Part shown: positions 1 to 6,631 of the stretch, piece by piece | Layout of the letters: each line of letters starts with the position of its first letter | How positions within the stretch are numbered: position 1 is the first letter of the stretch | Assembly (NCBI GenBank): GCA_910587085.1 | Contig: CAJUMC010000051.1 | Location: forward strand, 1 to 23,455 | Direction of reading: 5' to 3' | DNA from: an uncultured Lachnospiraceae bacterium | GTDB taxonomy: Bacteria > Bacillota > Clostridia > Lachnospirales > Lachnospiraceae | DNA: 23,455 nucleotides | Program-made: the position numbers and the translations under genes | The notes under the pieces: model-generated | Seen by the model: the letters and a program-made list of their open reading frames with translations, nothing else | What the model was told of the DNA's origin: nothing | Database searches by the model: none

Positions 1-72
1 AAAAAGAAGAAAAATTTGTTTATAGATTATTTATAAAGCATGCGTTTACCGTGACAAAAGGATACATTGTAC

Positions 73-101
73 TTGCGTTTTTTCGATTTCATGTATATAA
101 T
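73..101 (+). promoter_or_regulatory. Sigma-A type promoter for the GGDEF operon
   Basis: TTGCGT at 73-78 and a perfect TATAAT at 96-101 are separated by 17 bp. Transcription should begin near 108, just before the hairpin at 111-142. It lies upstream of the diguanylate cyclase, whose start I place at 246, giving a leader of about 140 nt. Confidence 0.7.
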
Positions 102-110
102 TAAAATTGA

Positions 111-142
111 AAAACGGCATAAGTACTGATTTATACCGTTTT
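111..142 (+). other. Stem-loop at the 5' end of the GGDEF leader
   Basis: AAAACGG (111-117) pairs with CCGTTTT (136-142). After one mismatch, ATAA pairs with TTAT inside, leaving a small loop. With transcription starting near 108 this hairpin would cap the mRNA. It could instead be the terminator of a gene left of the window, since both arms are flanked by A/T. A second inverted repeat, TCTTTCGAA (178-186) with TTCGAAAGA (217-225), lies further down the same leader. Confidence 0.4.
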
Positions 143-245
143 AAGGATATGCATATTTTTGAATGTTTTGATTGAATTCTTTCGAAGGAGCCTGAAACAG
201 CTGTTAAAAACGAGCTTTCGAAAGACGGAAAGAGGTTTCGCGGCG

Positions 246-1979
246 ATGAAAAGGACAATGCTTTCGCGGAAAAACATATTAAAGGCGGCATGGATTCTGT
301 TTGCGGTAACAAGTCTGGTTATCTGGGTTCCCAAAATTGATGAGATGGTCACGAATGATTATGAGCAGATCAAGAATTATGTTGCGCTGGACGATTCGTG
401 GAATGTTATAGTTAATGACAAAAGCTTTGAGAATGTTTCGCTGGGAACTTTTCAGTTTCCGGCAGTAAACAAGGGCGATCGGATCGTGATGGAGCGGACG
501 CTGCCGGAGCAGTGGGAAGTGATGCAGGCCTCGCTGCGCATTTCGATCCGGCATTCGGCAACCAGGGTTTACATCGACGACGAACTGATTTATGAATACG
601 GCTTCGACCGGCTTGAAAAAAGCAAAACCGTCGGAAGCGGTTACAGGTTTATAAACTTTCCTTCCGAATACCGGGGGCGCACGCTGAAAATCCAGTTTTA
701 CATTTCGGAAAACCGCGCCTTTACCAAGCTGGATCCCATACGGCTTTACGAGTGGGAAAATGCCTATCGGGTGATTATGACGGAAAACCGGCTTCCTCTG
801 TTTTTCGGCAGCTTTCTGTTTGTGTTCGGGCTTGCGGTCTGCGCTCTGACCATGTTCGCCCTCGTATTTTCGAGAAAATATATCCGGCTGCTCTGCGTTG
901 CGGACTTCTCCATCTGCATGGGGCTGTGGACGCTCTGTTATTACCGGGTAATTATGATATACTCGATTCCTCTTTATTTCATGTCTCTGATTGAGTACAT
1001 TGCCCTGTATGTTGCTCCGCTGCCGCTGATTATCTATATATATGACGATGTAAAAAATCTGGGCAGGAGAGTATTCCTGATTCTGTACCGGGTGCTGCTT
1101 ATTACATATATTGCTGCACTTCTTGCGGCTGTAGCGCTGCATGCGCAGGATATTGTACATCTGGCTGCAATGCTGCCGTATATGGTTACACTTATGGTGA
1201 TCTGCCTGTTTTTTTTCCTGGTCGTCATACTGGTCAGTTTGAAGTCAAACCGGACGGCCAACCGGATTTATCTGGCAGGAATGCTGATCCTTGTCTGCTG
1301 CCTTGCCTATGATCTGATCGGCTACGGAAGCGGGCGCTATTACGCCAGAACAAGTCTGCTGGATGCCAAGGGAGTTTCCCTTCTTGGTGTTATGGCGTTT
1401 ATTTTCAGCCTTTCTTTTTCTTTTTATTTAGAATTAACACAAAAACTTCTGAAAGAGACAGAACGAAATTCTCTTATTAAAAGTGCCTATACCGACGAGC
1501 TGACGCAGCTGAACAACCGTCGCTGCTGTATGGAATATATAAGCCGGCTGCGGGAAAAGAAAAATTGCGACTATACAATCCTCTGCTTTGATCTGAACAA
1601 TCTGAAAACCATCAACGATACCTGCGGGCATGCCAAGGGAGATCTGCTGATCCGGAGCGCTGCCGTCGTACTTTCGGAAACCTTTTCGCAGCACGGCATT
1701 GTCGCACGGATGGGGGGAGACGAGTTTATCGCCATTCTCGACACCGCCGACGCAGGGAGAGTGGAAACCATGCTGGGGCAGTTCTGGGAAAATATTGAAA
1801 AAAAGAACAAAGAGCTGGAAGACATAAGAATATCCATCGCCTGCGGCTGCGCATCGGGCAGGGAAAGCGGTGAGGATATTGAGAAAGTATATCAGCTAGC
1901 CGACAACCGCATGTATGAGCATAAAAAGCAGATGAAACAGGAGGCGCGCAGGCACTATGAGGACGGATCATTTCTCTGA
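246..1979 (+). CDS. Membrane-bound GGDEF diguanylate cyclase (7TM sensor type)
   Basis: About 577 residues. A membrane helix at residues 15-33 is followed by an extracytoplasmic beta-rich domain (about 40-185), then seven or so hydrophobic helices (about 190-395) in the 7TMR-DISM style, and a C-terminal GGDEF domain. The catalytic GGDEF is intact at residues 490-494. The upstream metal-binding motif FDLNNLKTINDTCGHAKGD is also intact, so it should make cyclic di-GMP from two GTP at the inner membrane face in response to an outside ligand. There is no RxxD inhibitory site five residues before GGDEF, so product feedback is unlikely. I chose ATG 246 because it directly precedes the first membrane helix and has AAAGAGG about ten bases upstream. 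A longer TTG-started form from 159 is possible. The stop overlaps the next frame (TGATG). Confidence 0.85.
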   Translation: MKRTMLSRKNILKAAWILFAVTSLVIWVPKIDEMVTNDYEQIKNYVALDDSWNVIVNDKSFENVSLGTFQFPAVNKGDRIVMERTLPEQWEVMQASLRISIRHSATRVYIDDELIYEYGFDRLEKSKTVGSGYRFINFPSEYRGRTLKIQFYISENRAFTKLDPIRLYEWENAYRVIMTENRLPLFFGSFLFVFGLAVCALTMFALVFSRKYIRLLCVADFSICMGLWTLCYYRVIMIYSIPLYFMSLIEYIALYVAPLPLIIYIYDDVKNLGRRVFLILYRVLLITYIAALLAAVALHAQDIVHLAAMLPYMVTLMVICLFFFLVVILVSLKSNRTANRIYLAGMLILVCCLAYDLIGYGSGRYYARTSLLDAKGVSLLGVMAFIFSLSFSFYLELTQKLLKETERNSLIKSAYTDELTQLNNRRCCMEYISRLREKKNCDYTILCFDLNNLKTINDTCGHAKGDLLIRSAAVVLSETFSQHGIVARMGGDEFIAILDTADAGRVETMLGQFWENIEKKNKELEDIRISIACGCASGRESGEDIEKVYQLADNRMYEHKKQMKQEARRHYEDGSFL

Positions 1980-2461
1980 TGCCCGGCTTTACCCTGAATG
2001 CGGGGCAGCTTGCACTTTCGGCGGAGGAGCTTTCCTCGGTTGCAGCCGGCCCGCGGTCACTGGAAAGCGTGGGGATCACGGTGCGGGGCGGAGCGTTTAC
2101 GGAGAACGGACGGGAGGACAGCGCGATCCGGATTGATCTCGGCTCCATTTACCACGGGAGTCTGAAGGAGAAAATCGGGCTGCTGCGCCGCGCGGTTGCC
2201 GTCCGCAGGCGTGTAAAATTCCGGCTGGTGGAGGAATACGGACCGCAGAATTTTACCGTCCGGGAGGACGGAAGGCTGTATACGGAATGGGGCTTTTCCA
2301 GCTGTGAACAGGCACTCCGCTGGTTTCTTCCCTTCGGAGACTGCGTGCAGATTATCGGGCCGCAGTACTTTAGAGAACAGTATGTACAGGCAGTCAGGCG
2401 GATGCTGGAACCGTATTCGGAAAAGACAGGGCTGACGGAAGGCAGGAGGGAGGAGCGATGA
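1979..2461 (+). pseudogene. Remnant of a WYL-type (YafY-like) transcriptional regulator
   Basis: The frame has 160 codons, where family members have about 300. The start of the frame (PGFTLNAGQLALSAEEL) looks like the linker after a winged-helix DNA-binding domain, and that domain is absent. Residues 50-74 (RIDLGSIYHGSLKEKIGLL) match the entry to the WYL domain. The sequence then passes from RRRVKF straight to RLVEEYGPQNF, which is the start of the C-terminal WCX extension. About 60-70 residues of WYL core are therefore missing, in frame. The WCX part (residues 82-150) looks complete. It overlaps the GGDEF stop by TGATG and the next gene by ATGA, so it may still be translated. It cannot bind DNA in the usual way. 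Family identity comes from recalled motifs, not a search. Confidence 0.65.
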
Positions 2462-2919
2462 CGGCAAAAAAACGGATTGGGATTCTCTGAGCGGGCAATC
2501 TACCATGATGTTGCGGAAGATATTCTGACCGAATTTCACCCGTGGCTGAAGGAAAATTATTTTCCGGCGGATCAGAAGCTTCTTTCCGCCGCGGGCAGAT
2601 ACGGACAAACCACGGCAGAACGGCTCTGGTTCGGGACAATTGTTACGGGCGAGCAGTTTATCGTGGACGAAAAAGGGACGAGATTAATCAGAAATACATG
2701 CCCCTTTCGGCTGACATGGAAACGGCGGCCGCCGCGCACGTCTGCTATGTAAACAGAATTCCTTTTTTGAGTGTCCGCACAGTTACGGATACGGCGGAAC
2801 ATAAAGTGATGGAAAATTTTGACAAAAACTGTGAGACAGACTCAGAAATATCCGCGGAAATCGTATTGGGCATTCTGGAAGAATGGCTTGGCGATTCCGC
2901 ACCGGATAACGCGAGATGA
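2458..2919 (+). pseudogene. Remnant of MTA/SAH-type nucleosidase (5'-methylthioadenosine nucleosidase family)
   Basis: An ATG overlapping the previous stop (ATGA) encodes MTAKKRIGIL and then TGA at 2488-2490, which is a plausible authentic N-terminus. The family-like sequence resumes in another frame from about 2498 with YHDVAEDILTEFHPWLKENY, then FGTIVTGEQFIVDEK. It shifts frame again at the A5G3 run (2670-2677) into RDEINQKYMPLSADMETAAA and the C-terminus ending near 2919. Restoring one A in that run would rejoin the two parts. The ribose-binding ME of DMETAA and the Asp of TVTDTAEH are still readable. Compared with the usual length of about 230 residues, roughly 90 N-terminal residues are gone. 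It is not expected to make active enzyme. The intact ancestor would have cleaved adenine from MTA or SAH. Confidence 0.75.
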
Positions 2920-2935
2920 CTGCGGCCAGGAAGAG

Positions 2936-2964
2936 AAAACAGCTGTTAGAACGGCTGTTTTTTT
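2936..2964 (+). terminator. Rho-independent terminator after the nucleosidase remnant
   Basis: AAAACAGC (2936-2943) pairs with GCTGTTTT (2954-2961) around a 10-nt loop, with an uninterrupted T-run from 2958 to 2964. It sits 17 bp after the remnant's stop codon and ends the GGDEF unit. Confidence 0.8.
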
Positions 2965-3110
2965 GCGGCTGCGAACATGACATACTGATGACATGTTCCG
3001 GGGAGTATGATAAAGCGGCAGGACAAGAAGACGCCCGAATGTGGAGAGAAAGCCGGACAGACGGCAGGAAATATTCCGGCAGAATGTATCCTGCAGAAAA
3101 GGAGCGGAAT

Positions 3111-4151
3111 ATGAATCAGAATATGAATGCAATGAAAAAGAGCGAGGCGGAGAAGAGGGCTGCGGAATTTATTTACCGCTGTGCCAGACCGCTGGAGCTG
3201 GCAAGATGGCAGTACCATTTTGAGGACGGCACAAGAGAGGCGGTGCTTTGTGCGCTTGCCGCATACCAGAACGGGGACGGCGGCTTCGGGCATGCGCTGG
3301 AAGCGGACTGCTTCAACCCGGCCTCGGCGCCGATCCAGACGCTGACGGCAGTCGGAATTCTGCAGGAGATCGGCGTGACTGCCCGCATGGCGGAGAGCGG
3401 AACGGCAGGAGAGATTGTCGGAGGGATTCTGCGTTATCTGGAAAGCGGAGCGGATTTTTCCGAGGAACACGGGCAGTGGCGGAACACGGTTCCCGGAAAT
3501 AACAATTTTCCGCATGCAGTATGGTGGGAGTACAAGCCGGGGGAGGAGCAGTTTGAGTATAATCCGACGGCGGGACTCACGGCATTCCTGCTGAACTTTG
3601 CCGAACCGGACAGCGAACTGTACCGTCGTAGCTGCAGGCTCGCCGTCCAGGCAATTTCCTGGTTTCTCAGCAAAGGAATGTTCGAGGAGCAGCATGTCAC
3701 AAGCTGCTTCGGCCAGCTATACAAAAGTCTCCGTGTCAGGAGGGACGCATGTCCGGAAGGCGGACAAAACGGAAAGCAGCCGGGCCGGGAGAGCAGTGCA
3801 GCAGAACCGGCACAGGAGCAGCTGGATGCTCTCTTCCCGGAATTCGAACGGCTTTTCTTTGCGCAGGTGCGCAAGAATATCTGCGCTGATACAAACCAGT
3901 GGGGAGGTTATGTGGCCATGCCGTCAATTTTTATTGAGTCGGAGGAAAACCCGCTGTACGGAGAATTCCGCGGGCTGCTGGAGAAGGAATGTGAATTTAT
4001 TCTTGCCTTACAGCAGCCGGACGGCGCATTTCCGGTTCCGTGGGAATGGTTTACGGACTACCGGGAATTCGAGATTGCAAAGCTGTGGTGGCGCTCGGTA
4101 ATTTTGTTGGATAAGATGCTTGTCCTGAAAAAATTTTGCAAGGACGCATAG
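3111..4151 (+). CDS. Alpha/alpha-toroid protein, prenyltransferase/squalene-oxidase repeat type
   Basis: 346 residues, no signal peptide or membrane helix, so cytosolic. QNGDGGFGHALEADC near residue 53 and QQPDGAFPVPWEW near residue 301 are the Q-x-DGGF style repeats of the prenyltransferase beta-subunit / terpenoid cyclase toroid. Many clostridial proteins with this fold are annotated as prenyltransferases without proof of activity. I see no DxDD-type cyclase motif, and the substrate is unknown. A hydrophilic insert (about residues 210-242, 3738-3836) interrupts the conserved region. I chose ATG 3111 because GGAG lies 6 bp upstream and because a start further upstream would run through the terminator at 2936-2964. 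No terminator is visible after its stop. Confidence 0.6.
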   Translation: MNQNMNAMKKSEAEKRAAEFIYRCARPLELARWQYHFEDGTREAVLCALAAYQNGDGGFGHALEADCFNPASAPIQTLTAVGILQEIGVTARMAESGTAGEIVGGILRYLESGADFSEEHGQWRNTVPGNNNFPHAVWWEYKPGEEQFEYNPTAGLTAFLLNFAEPDSELYRRSCRLAVQAISWFLSKGMFEEQHVTSCFGQLYKSLRVRRDACPEGGQNGKQPGRESSAAEPAQEQLDALFPEFERLFFAQVRKNICADTNQWGGYVAMPSIFIESEENPLYGEFRGLLEKECEFILALQQPDGAFPVPWEWFTDYREFEIAKLWWRSVILLDKMLVLKKFCKDA

Positions 4152-4272
4152 GAAATAAGACGAATAATCTCCCGGAAATCGTTTGTTCCATACCGTTAAA
4201 AATATAAAAAACAACATAAAATCAGAAATATAAAATGAAAACGATATTATTTTAAAAAATTTATAAAAGACC

Positions 4273-4301
4273 GTGCAATTTTCTGAGAATTGTATTATAA
4301 T
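4273..4301 (+). promoter_or_regulatory. Probable promoter for the DUF4003 gene (good -10, poor -35)
   Basis: A perfect TATAAT lies at 4296-4301 in an AT-rich stretch that follows the previous gene (4152-4300). The best -35 at 17 bp is GTGCAA (4273-4278), only half matching consensus, so activation may be needed. Transcription would start near 4308, giving an 86-nt leader. Confidence 0.5.
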
Positions 4302-4339
4302 GGATACAAGCAAAATAGCTGCCAGAAAGGTAGGTATCC

Positions 4340-4377
4340 GCGCTGCACCCCCGCCTTTTTTGGGCAAAGTGCAGCGC
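4340..4377 (+). promoter_or_regulatory. Strong leader hairpin upstream of the DUF4003 gene
   Basis: GCGCTGCAC (4340-4348) pairs perfectly with GTGCAGCGC (4369-4377). Inside the 20-nt loop CCC can pair with GGG. The hairpin ends just before the purine-rich RBS (AGGAAAGAGGAAAGG) of the gene at 4394 and has no T-run, so it is not a terminator. It may protect the mRNA or modulate access to the RBS. I do not recognise it as a known riboswitch class. Confidence 0.5.
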
Positions 4378-4393
4378 AGGAAAGAGGAAAGGT

Positions 4394-5398
4394 ATGGAAA
4401 AACAAACTCTGCAACGCTGTGAACTGCTGATGGAAAATCGCAGCCGCATAAAAAGTGTTTTTTTCTGGGAGAGCGGGCTGATCCATCTTGCCTGTGCGGG
4501 GATTTACGGTGCAAAGGATCTGCAGGTAGATACCCGACGTCTGGAGGAATGCAAGGGGCTGCTGAAAAACCGGGTCAGCGTATTTTCCAATTTCCGCGGA
4601 AATATCCGTCCGGCAGTCGCATCTATGATGGCGACAAGCGAAAATATGGAAACTGCTCTGGAGGACGGACTCCGGCTGTATGAGCTGCTCAAAAAAGAGT
4701 TCCGCTCTTCGGAATATCTCGTGCTGGCGGCCATGGTTATCGAAAGGCTCTCAAAACCGGAGGATTACGGAAGGATTGCCGCCCGCACGCGGCGGATTTA
4801 TGAGCTGATGAAAAAGGAGCATCCGTTTCTGACATCCAGCGAGGACAGTGCTTTCTGTGCGCTTCTGGCCGTATCCGAGAAGGAGGATTGCAGCCTTGTC
4901 GAAGAAATGGAGCAGTGCTACCGTATCCTCAAGAAAAGCTTCTTTTCCGGCGATGCGGTGCAGGCCCTGTGTCAGGTTCTGGCACTCTGCAAAAGTACGC
5001 CTGGAGAAAAATGCGAAAAGGTTGTTGAGCTTTACGAATGTATCCGGCGCGCGGGCTGCAAATACGGAACGGGAAACGAGCTTCCGCTGCTCGGAATCAT
5101 TGCTCTGTCGCCGGGAGGCGCCGGGCAGAAGGCTGAGCGGATATGTGAGATCGACGAATGGCTGGCGGATCAGAAAGGTTTCGGAGCACTCGGCAGCATC
5201 AGCCGCAAGCAGAGGCTGATGTATGCTGCAATGCTGGCTGGCCGGGATTTTCGTCTGGACGAGAGCGGCAGGCAGGCGCTTCAGACCGCTGCGGTTTCAA
5301 GCTTGATCTCGGAGATTGCCGCACAGGAAACGGCGGTATGTGCCGCAATCGGTGCGAGCATTGCCGCCAGTGCGGCGGCTTCCTCGGCCACCGGCTGA
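4394..5398 (+). CDS. DUF4003-like helical protein of unknown function
   Basis: 334 residues, almost entirely alpha-helical by composition, soluble, with no signal peptide. The opening (QRCELLMENRSRIKSVFFW), NFRGNIRPAVASMMATSEN near residue 68 and repeated segments of the type YELLKKEFRSSEYLVLAAMV resemble DUF4003 proteins, which occur in clostridia with no known activity. Successive pairs of helices (about 90-120, 130-160, 175-205, 215-245) give a repeat-scaffold look. The last 30 residues are alanine-rich (AAIGASIAASAAASSA). The start at ATG 4394 follows a strong purine-rich RBS. It is transcribed toward the minus-strand radical SAM gene. Family assignment is from memory. I would not infer a function beyond a likely protein-interaction scaffold. 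Confidence 0.6.
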   Translation: MEKQTLQRCELLMENRSRIKSVFFWESGLIHLACAGIYGAKDLQVDTRRLEECKGLLKNRVSVFSNFRGNIRPAVASMMATSENMETALEDGLRLYELLKKEFRSSEYLVLAAMVIERLSKPEDYGRIAARTRRIYELMKKEHPFLTSSEDSAFCALLAVSEKEDCSLVEEMEQCYRILKKSFFSGDAVQALCQVLALCKSTPGEKCEKVVELYECIRRAGCKYGTGNELPLLGIIALSPGGAGQKAERICEIDEWLADQKGFGALGSISRKQRLMYAAMLAGRDFRLDESGRQALQTAAVSSLISEIAAQETAVCAAIGASIAASAAASSATG

Positions 5399-5472
5399 AG
5401 CAGTGGAACACAGAGCCTCTTCGCGGCTATAAATCTTTCAGTCAAATAGCGGAATCACAATCCGTTCTCTTC

Positions 5473-5500
5473 TGCCAGGCCGGAAGAAAGCCGGTTGGCA
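5473..5500. other. Intergenic stem-loop between convergent genes
   Basis: TGCCA + GCCGG pairs with CCGGT + TGGCA, with one bulged G, one G-T pair and a 7-nt loop (AAGAAAG). It lies in the 167-bp gap between the convergent genes at 4394 and 5566. Neither strand has a T-run after it, so a terminator role is doubtful. Nothing else was seen in this gap. Confidence 0.35.
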
Positions 5501-5565
5501 AAAATTCAGAATAATCGAGAGAAATCATCTGAAAGTATATGAAAATATTTCTCCAATGCGGGAGA

Positions 5566-6168
5566 TTACTCAAACGGGCGGATGCGGTAGACCGCACCCG
5601 CCTGTTTGCAGATCTCACCGCATTTTTGTTCTTCCTCCGGCGTGATGGTGGTTGCCACAGTGGACATGATCACCTCAGGAACGTATTTGCTGCATTCCCC
5701 GGCAAAATCAAGCACCGCCTGGAACGAACCGATACCGAACCGGCTGCGGGTGAGCTCGAGATAGCGTGCCTCATCCGGGGTATTCAGGCTGATGGAGACG
5801 ATGTCAATCAGGCCTTTGAACAGCGGCGCGATATTTTCGCCGCGGATCAGGCTGCCGAGCCCGTTTGTGTTGATGCGGACGGGTACAAAAGGCCAGGTGT
5901 TCTTTACATAGCGGGCAACGTCGAGCAGAACGTCGAGCGCCTCCGTCGGTTCGCCGAAGCCGCAGAAGACAAGCTCGTCGTAATCCGGCATCCGGAACCG
6001 GTCAAATTCGGCGATTACCTGAGCAGCGGACGGCTCTTCGGTCAGCCACAGGCTGCCGGATCCGCCCATATGATCAGTGGTCTGACGCAGGCAGAAGGTA
6101 CATGCACAGGGACAGCGGTTTGTCAGATTAACATAAAGATTGTTGTGGAATTCATATAGTATAGTCAT
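5566..6168 (-). CDS. TatD-linked radical SAM protein
   Basis: 200 residues on the minus strand. The opening MTILYEFHNNLYVNLTNRC and the cysteine motif C19-x3-C23-x2-C26 (CPCACTFC) identify a radical SAM enzyme binding a 4Fe-4S cluster and S-adenosylmethionine. FCGFGEPTEALD (about residues 72-83) is the GGEP-like motif, and RINTNGLG (about 102-109) is the next conserved strand. Length and sequence fit the small family found next to TatD nucleases (TIGR04038 as I recall), whose reaction is unknown. It appears complete at about 200 residues, with no C-terminal cluster domain. I chose ATG 6168 because AGGAGA lies 6-7 bp upstream. A TatD gene is not present in this window. Confidence 0.8.
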   Translation of the reverse strand: MTILYEFHNNLYVNLTNRCPCACTFCLRQTTDHMGGSGSLWLTEEPSAAQVIAEFDRFRMPDYDELVFCGFGEPTEALDVLLDVARYVKNTWPFVPVRINTNGLGSLIRGENIAPLFKGLIDIVSISLNTPDEARYLELTRSRFGIGSFQAVLDFAGECSKYVPEVIMSTVATTITPEEEQKCGEICKQAGAVYRIRPFE

Positions 6169-6546
6169 TGATTTTCTCCTTCTCAATAATATTATAAATA
6201 AATATTATATACTCTATATAATACCAAACTATATAAGTGTTTTTTATAATATTCTTCAACTATTAATGCTAAAATAATGCTGAAATCGTGCTGAAATTTA
6301 AATAAAAATGTATAAAAACATATATAACAAATATCCACAACATATATAACAGATATTCAATCAGCCTCTGCAGATTTTATAATTCAGATTCTATTGCCTG
6401 GGATATAAACATCTTTTCTGCCATTCACCCGCTCCTGCATGGTCTGCTCTGTCCGGGCGATTACTTCCGTACAAGTATACCATGCTCTGCCCGGAACAAA
6501 ATATCCAGTTTTCAATAAATTTCGCGGGCCAGTTTTTCCGGGAATA
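6169..6546. other. Divergent intergenic region with helically phased AT-rich repeats
   Basis: No gene is supported between the radical SAM gene and the hydrogenase promoter. 6180-6360 is very AT-rich. Three 11-bp units, TAATGCTAAAA, TAATGCTGAAA and TCGTGCTGAAA, run head-to-tail at 6264-6274, 6275-6285 and 6286-6296. Two 22-bp units starting ACATATATAACA follow at 6318-6339 and 6340-6361, with 18 of 22 positions equal. Both periods (11 and 22) match the helical turn, as expected for phased protein-binding sites or intrinsically bent DNA. 6362-6546 has no clear structure. Confidence 0.55.
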
Positions 6547-6576
6547 TTGCCAAACGGCGGAGCGGTATTGTATAAT
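6547..6576 (+). promoter_or_regulatory. Sigma-A type promoter of the sensory hydrogenase operon
   Basis: TTGCCA at 6547-6552 and a perfect TATAAT at 6571-6576 are 18 bp apart. It lies 56 bp before the ATG of the hydrogenase-like gene and downstream of the phased repeats at 6264-6361. Confidence 0.7.
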
Positions 6577-6631
6577 AGCCGTAGCTGGGGCATGGCCGCG
6601 GGCAATCTTGTCAGGGGAAGGATGAACATAT

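Noticed and set aside
279..1160. 293-codon minus-strand frame inside the GGDEF gene
   Set aside because: It is the antisense of membrane helices, with no start signal and no domain; codon pattern favours the plus strand.
2916..3110. Extended N-terminus for the toroid protein starting at 2916
   Set aside because: It would cross a clear terminator (2936-2964) and is unlike family N-termini; ATG 3111 has a good RBS.
4302..4339. GGATAC/GTATCC inverted repeat as part of the DUF4003 leader RNA
   Set aside because: The left arm lies between the -10 box and the expected transcription start, so it is probably not in the RNA.
5539..6159. Long plus-strand frame opposite the radical SAM gene
   Set aside because: It is the antisense shadow of a gene with clear cysteine motifs and a good RBS, and its own sequence has no domain.
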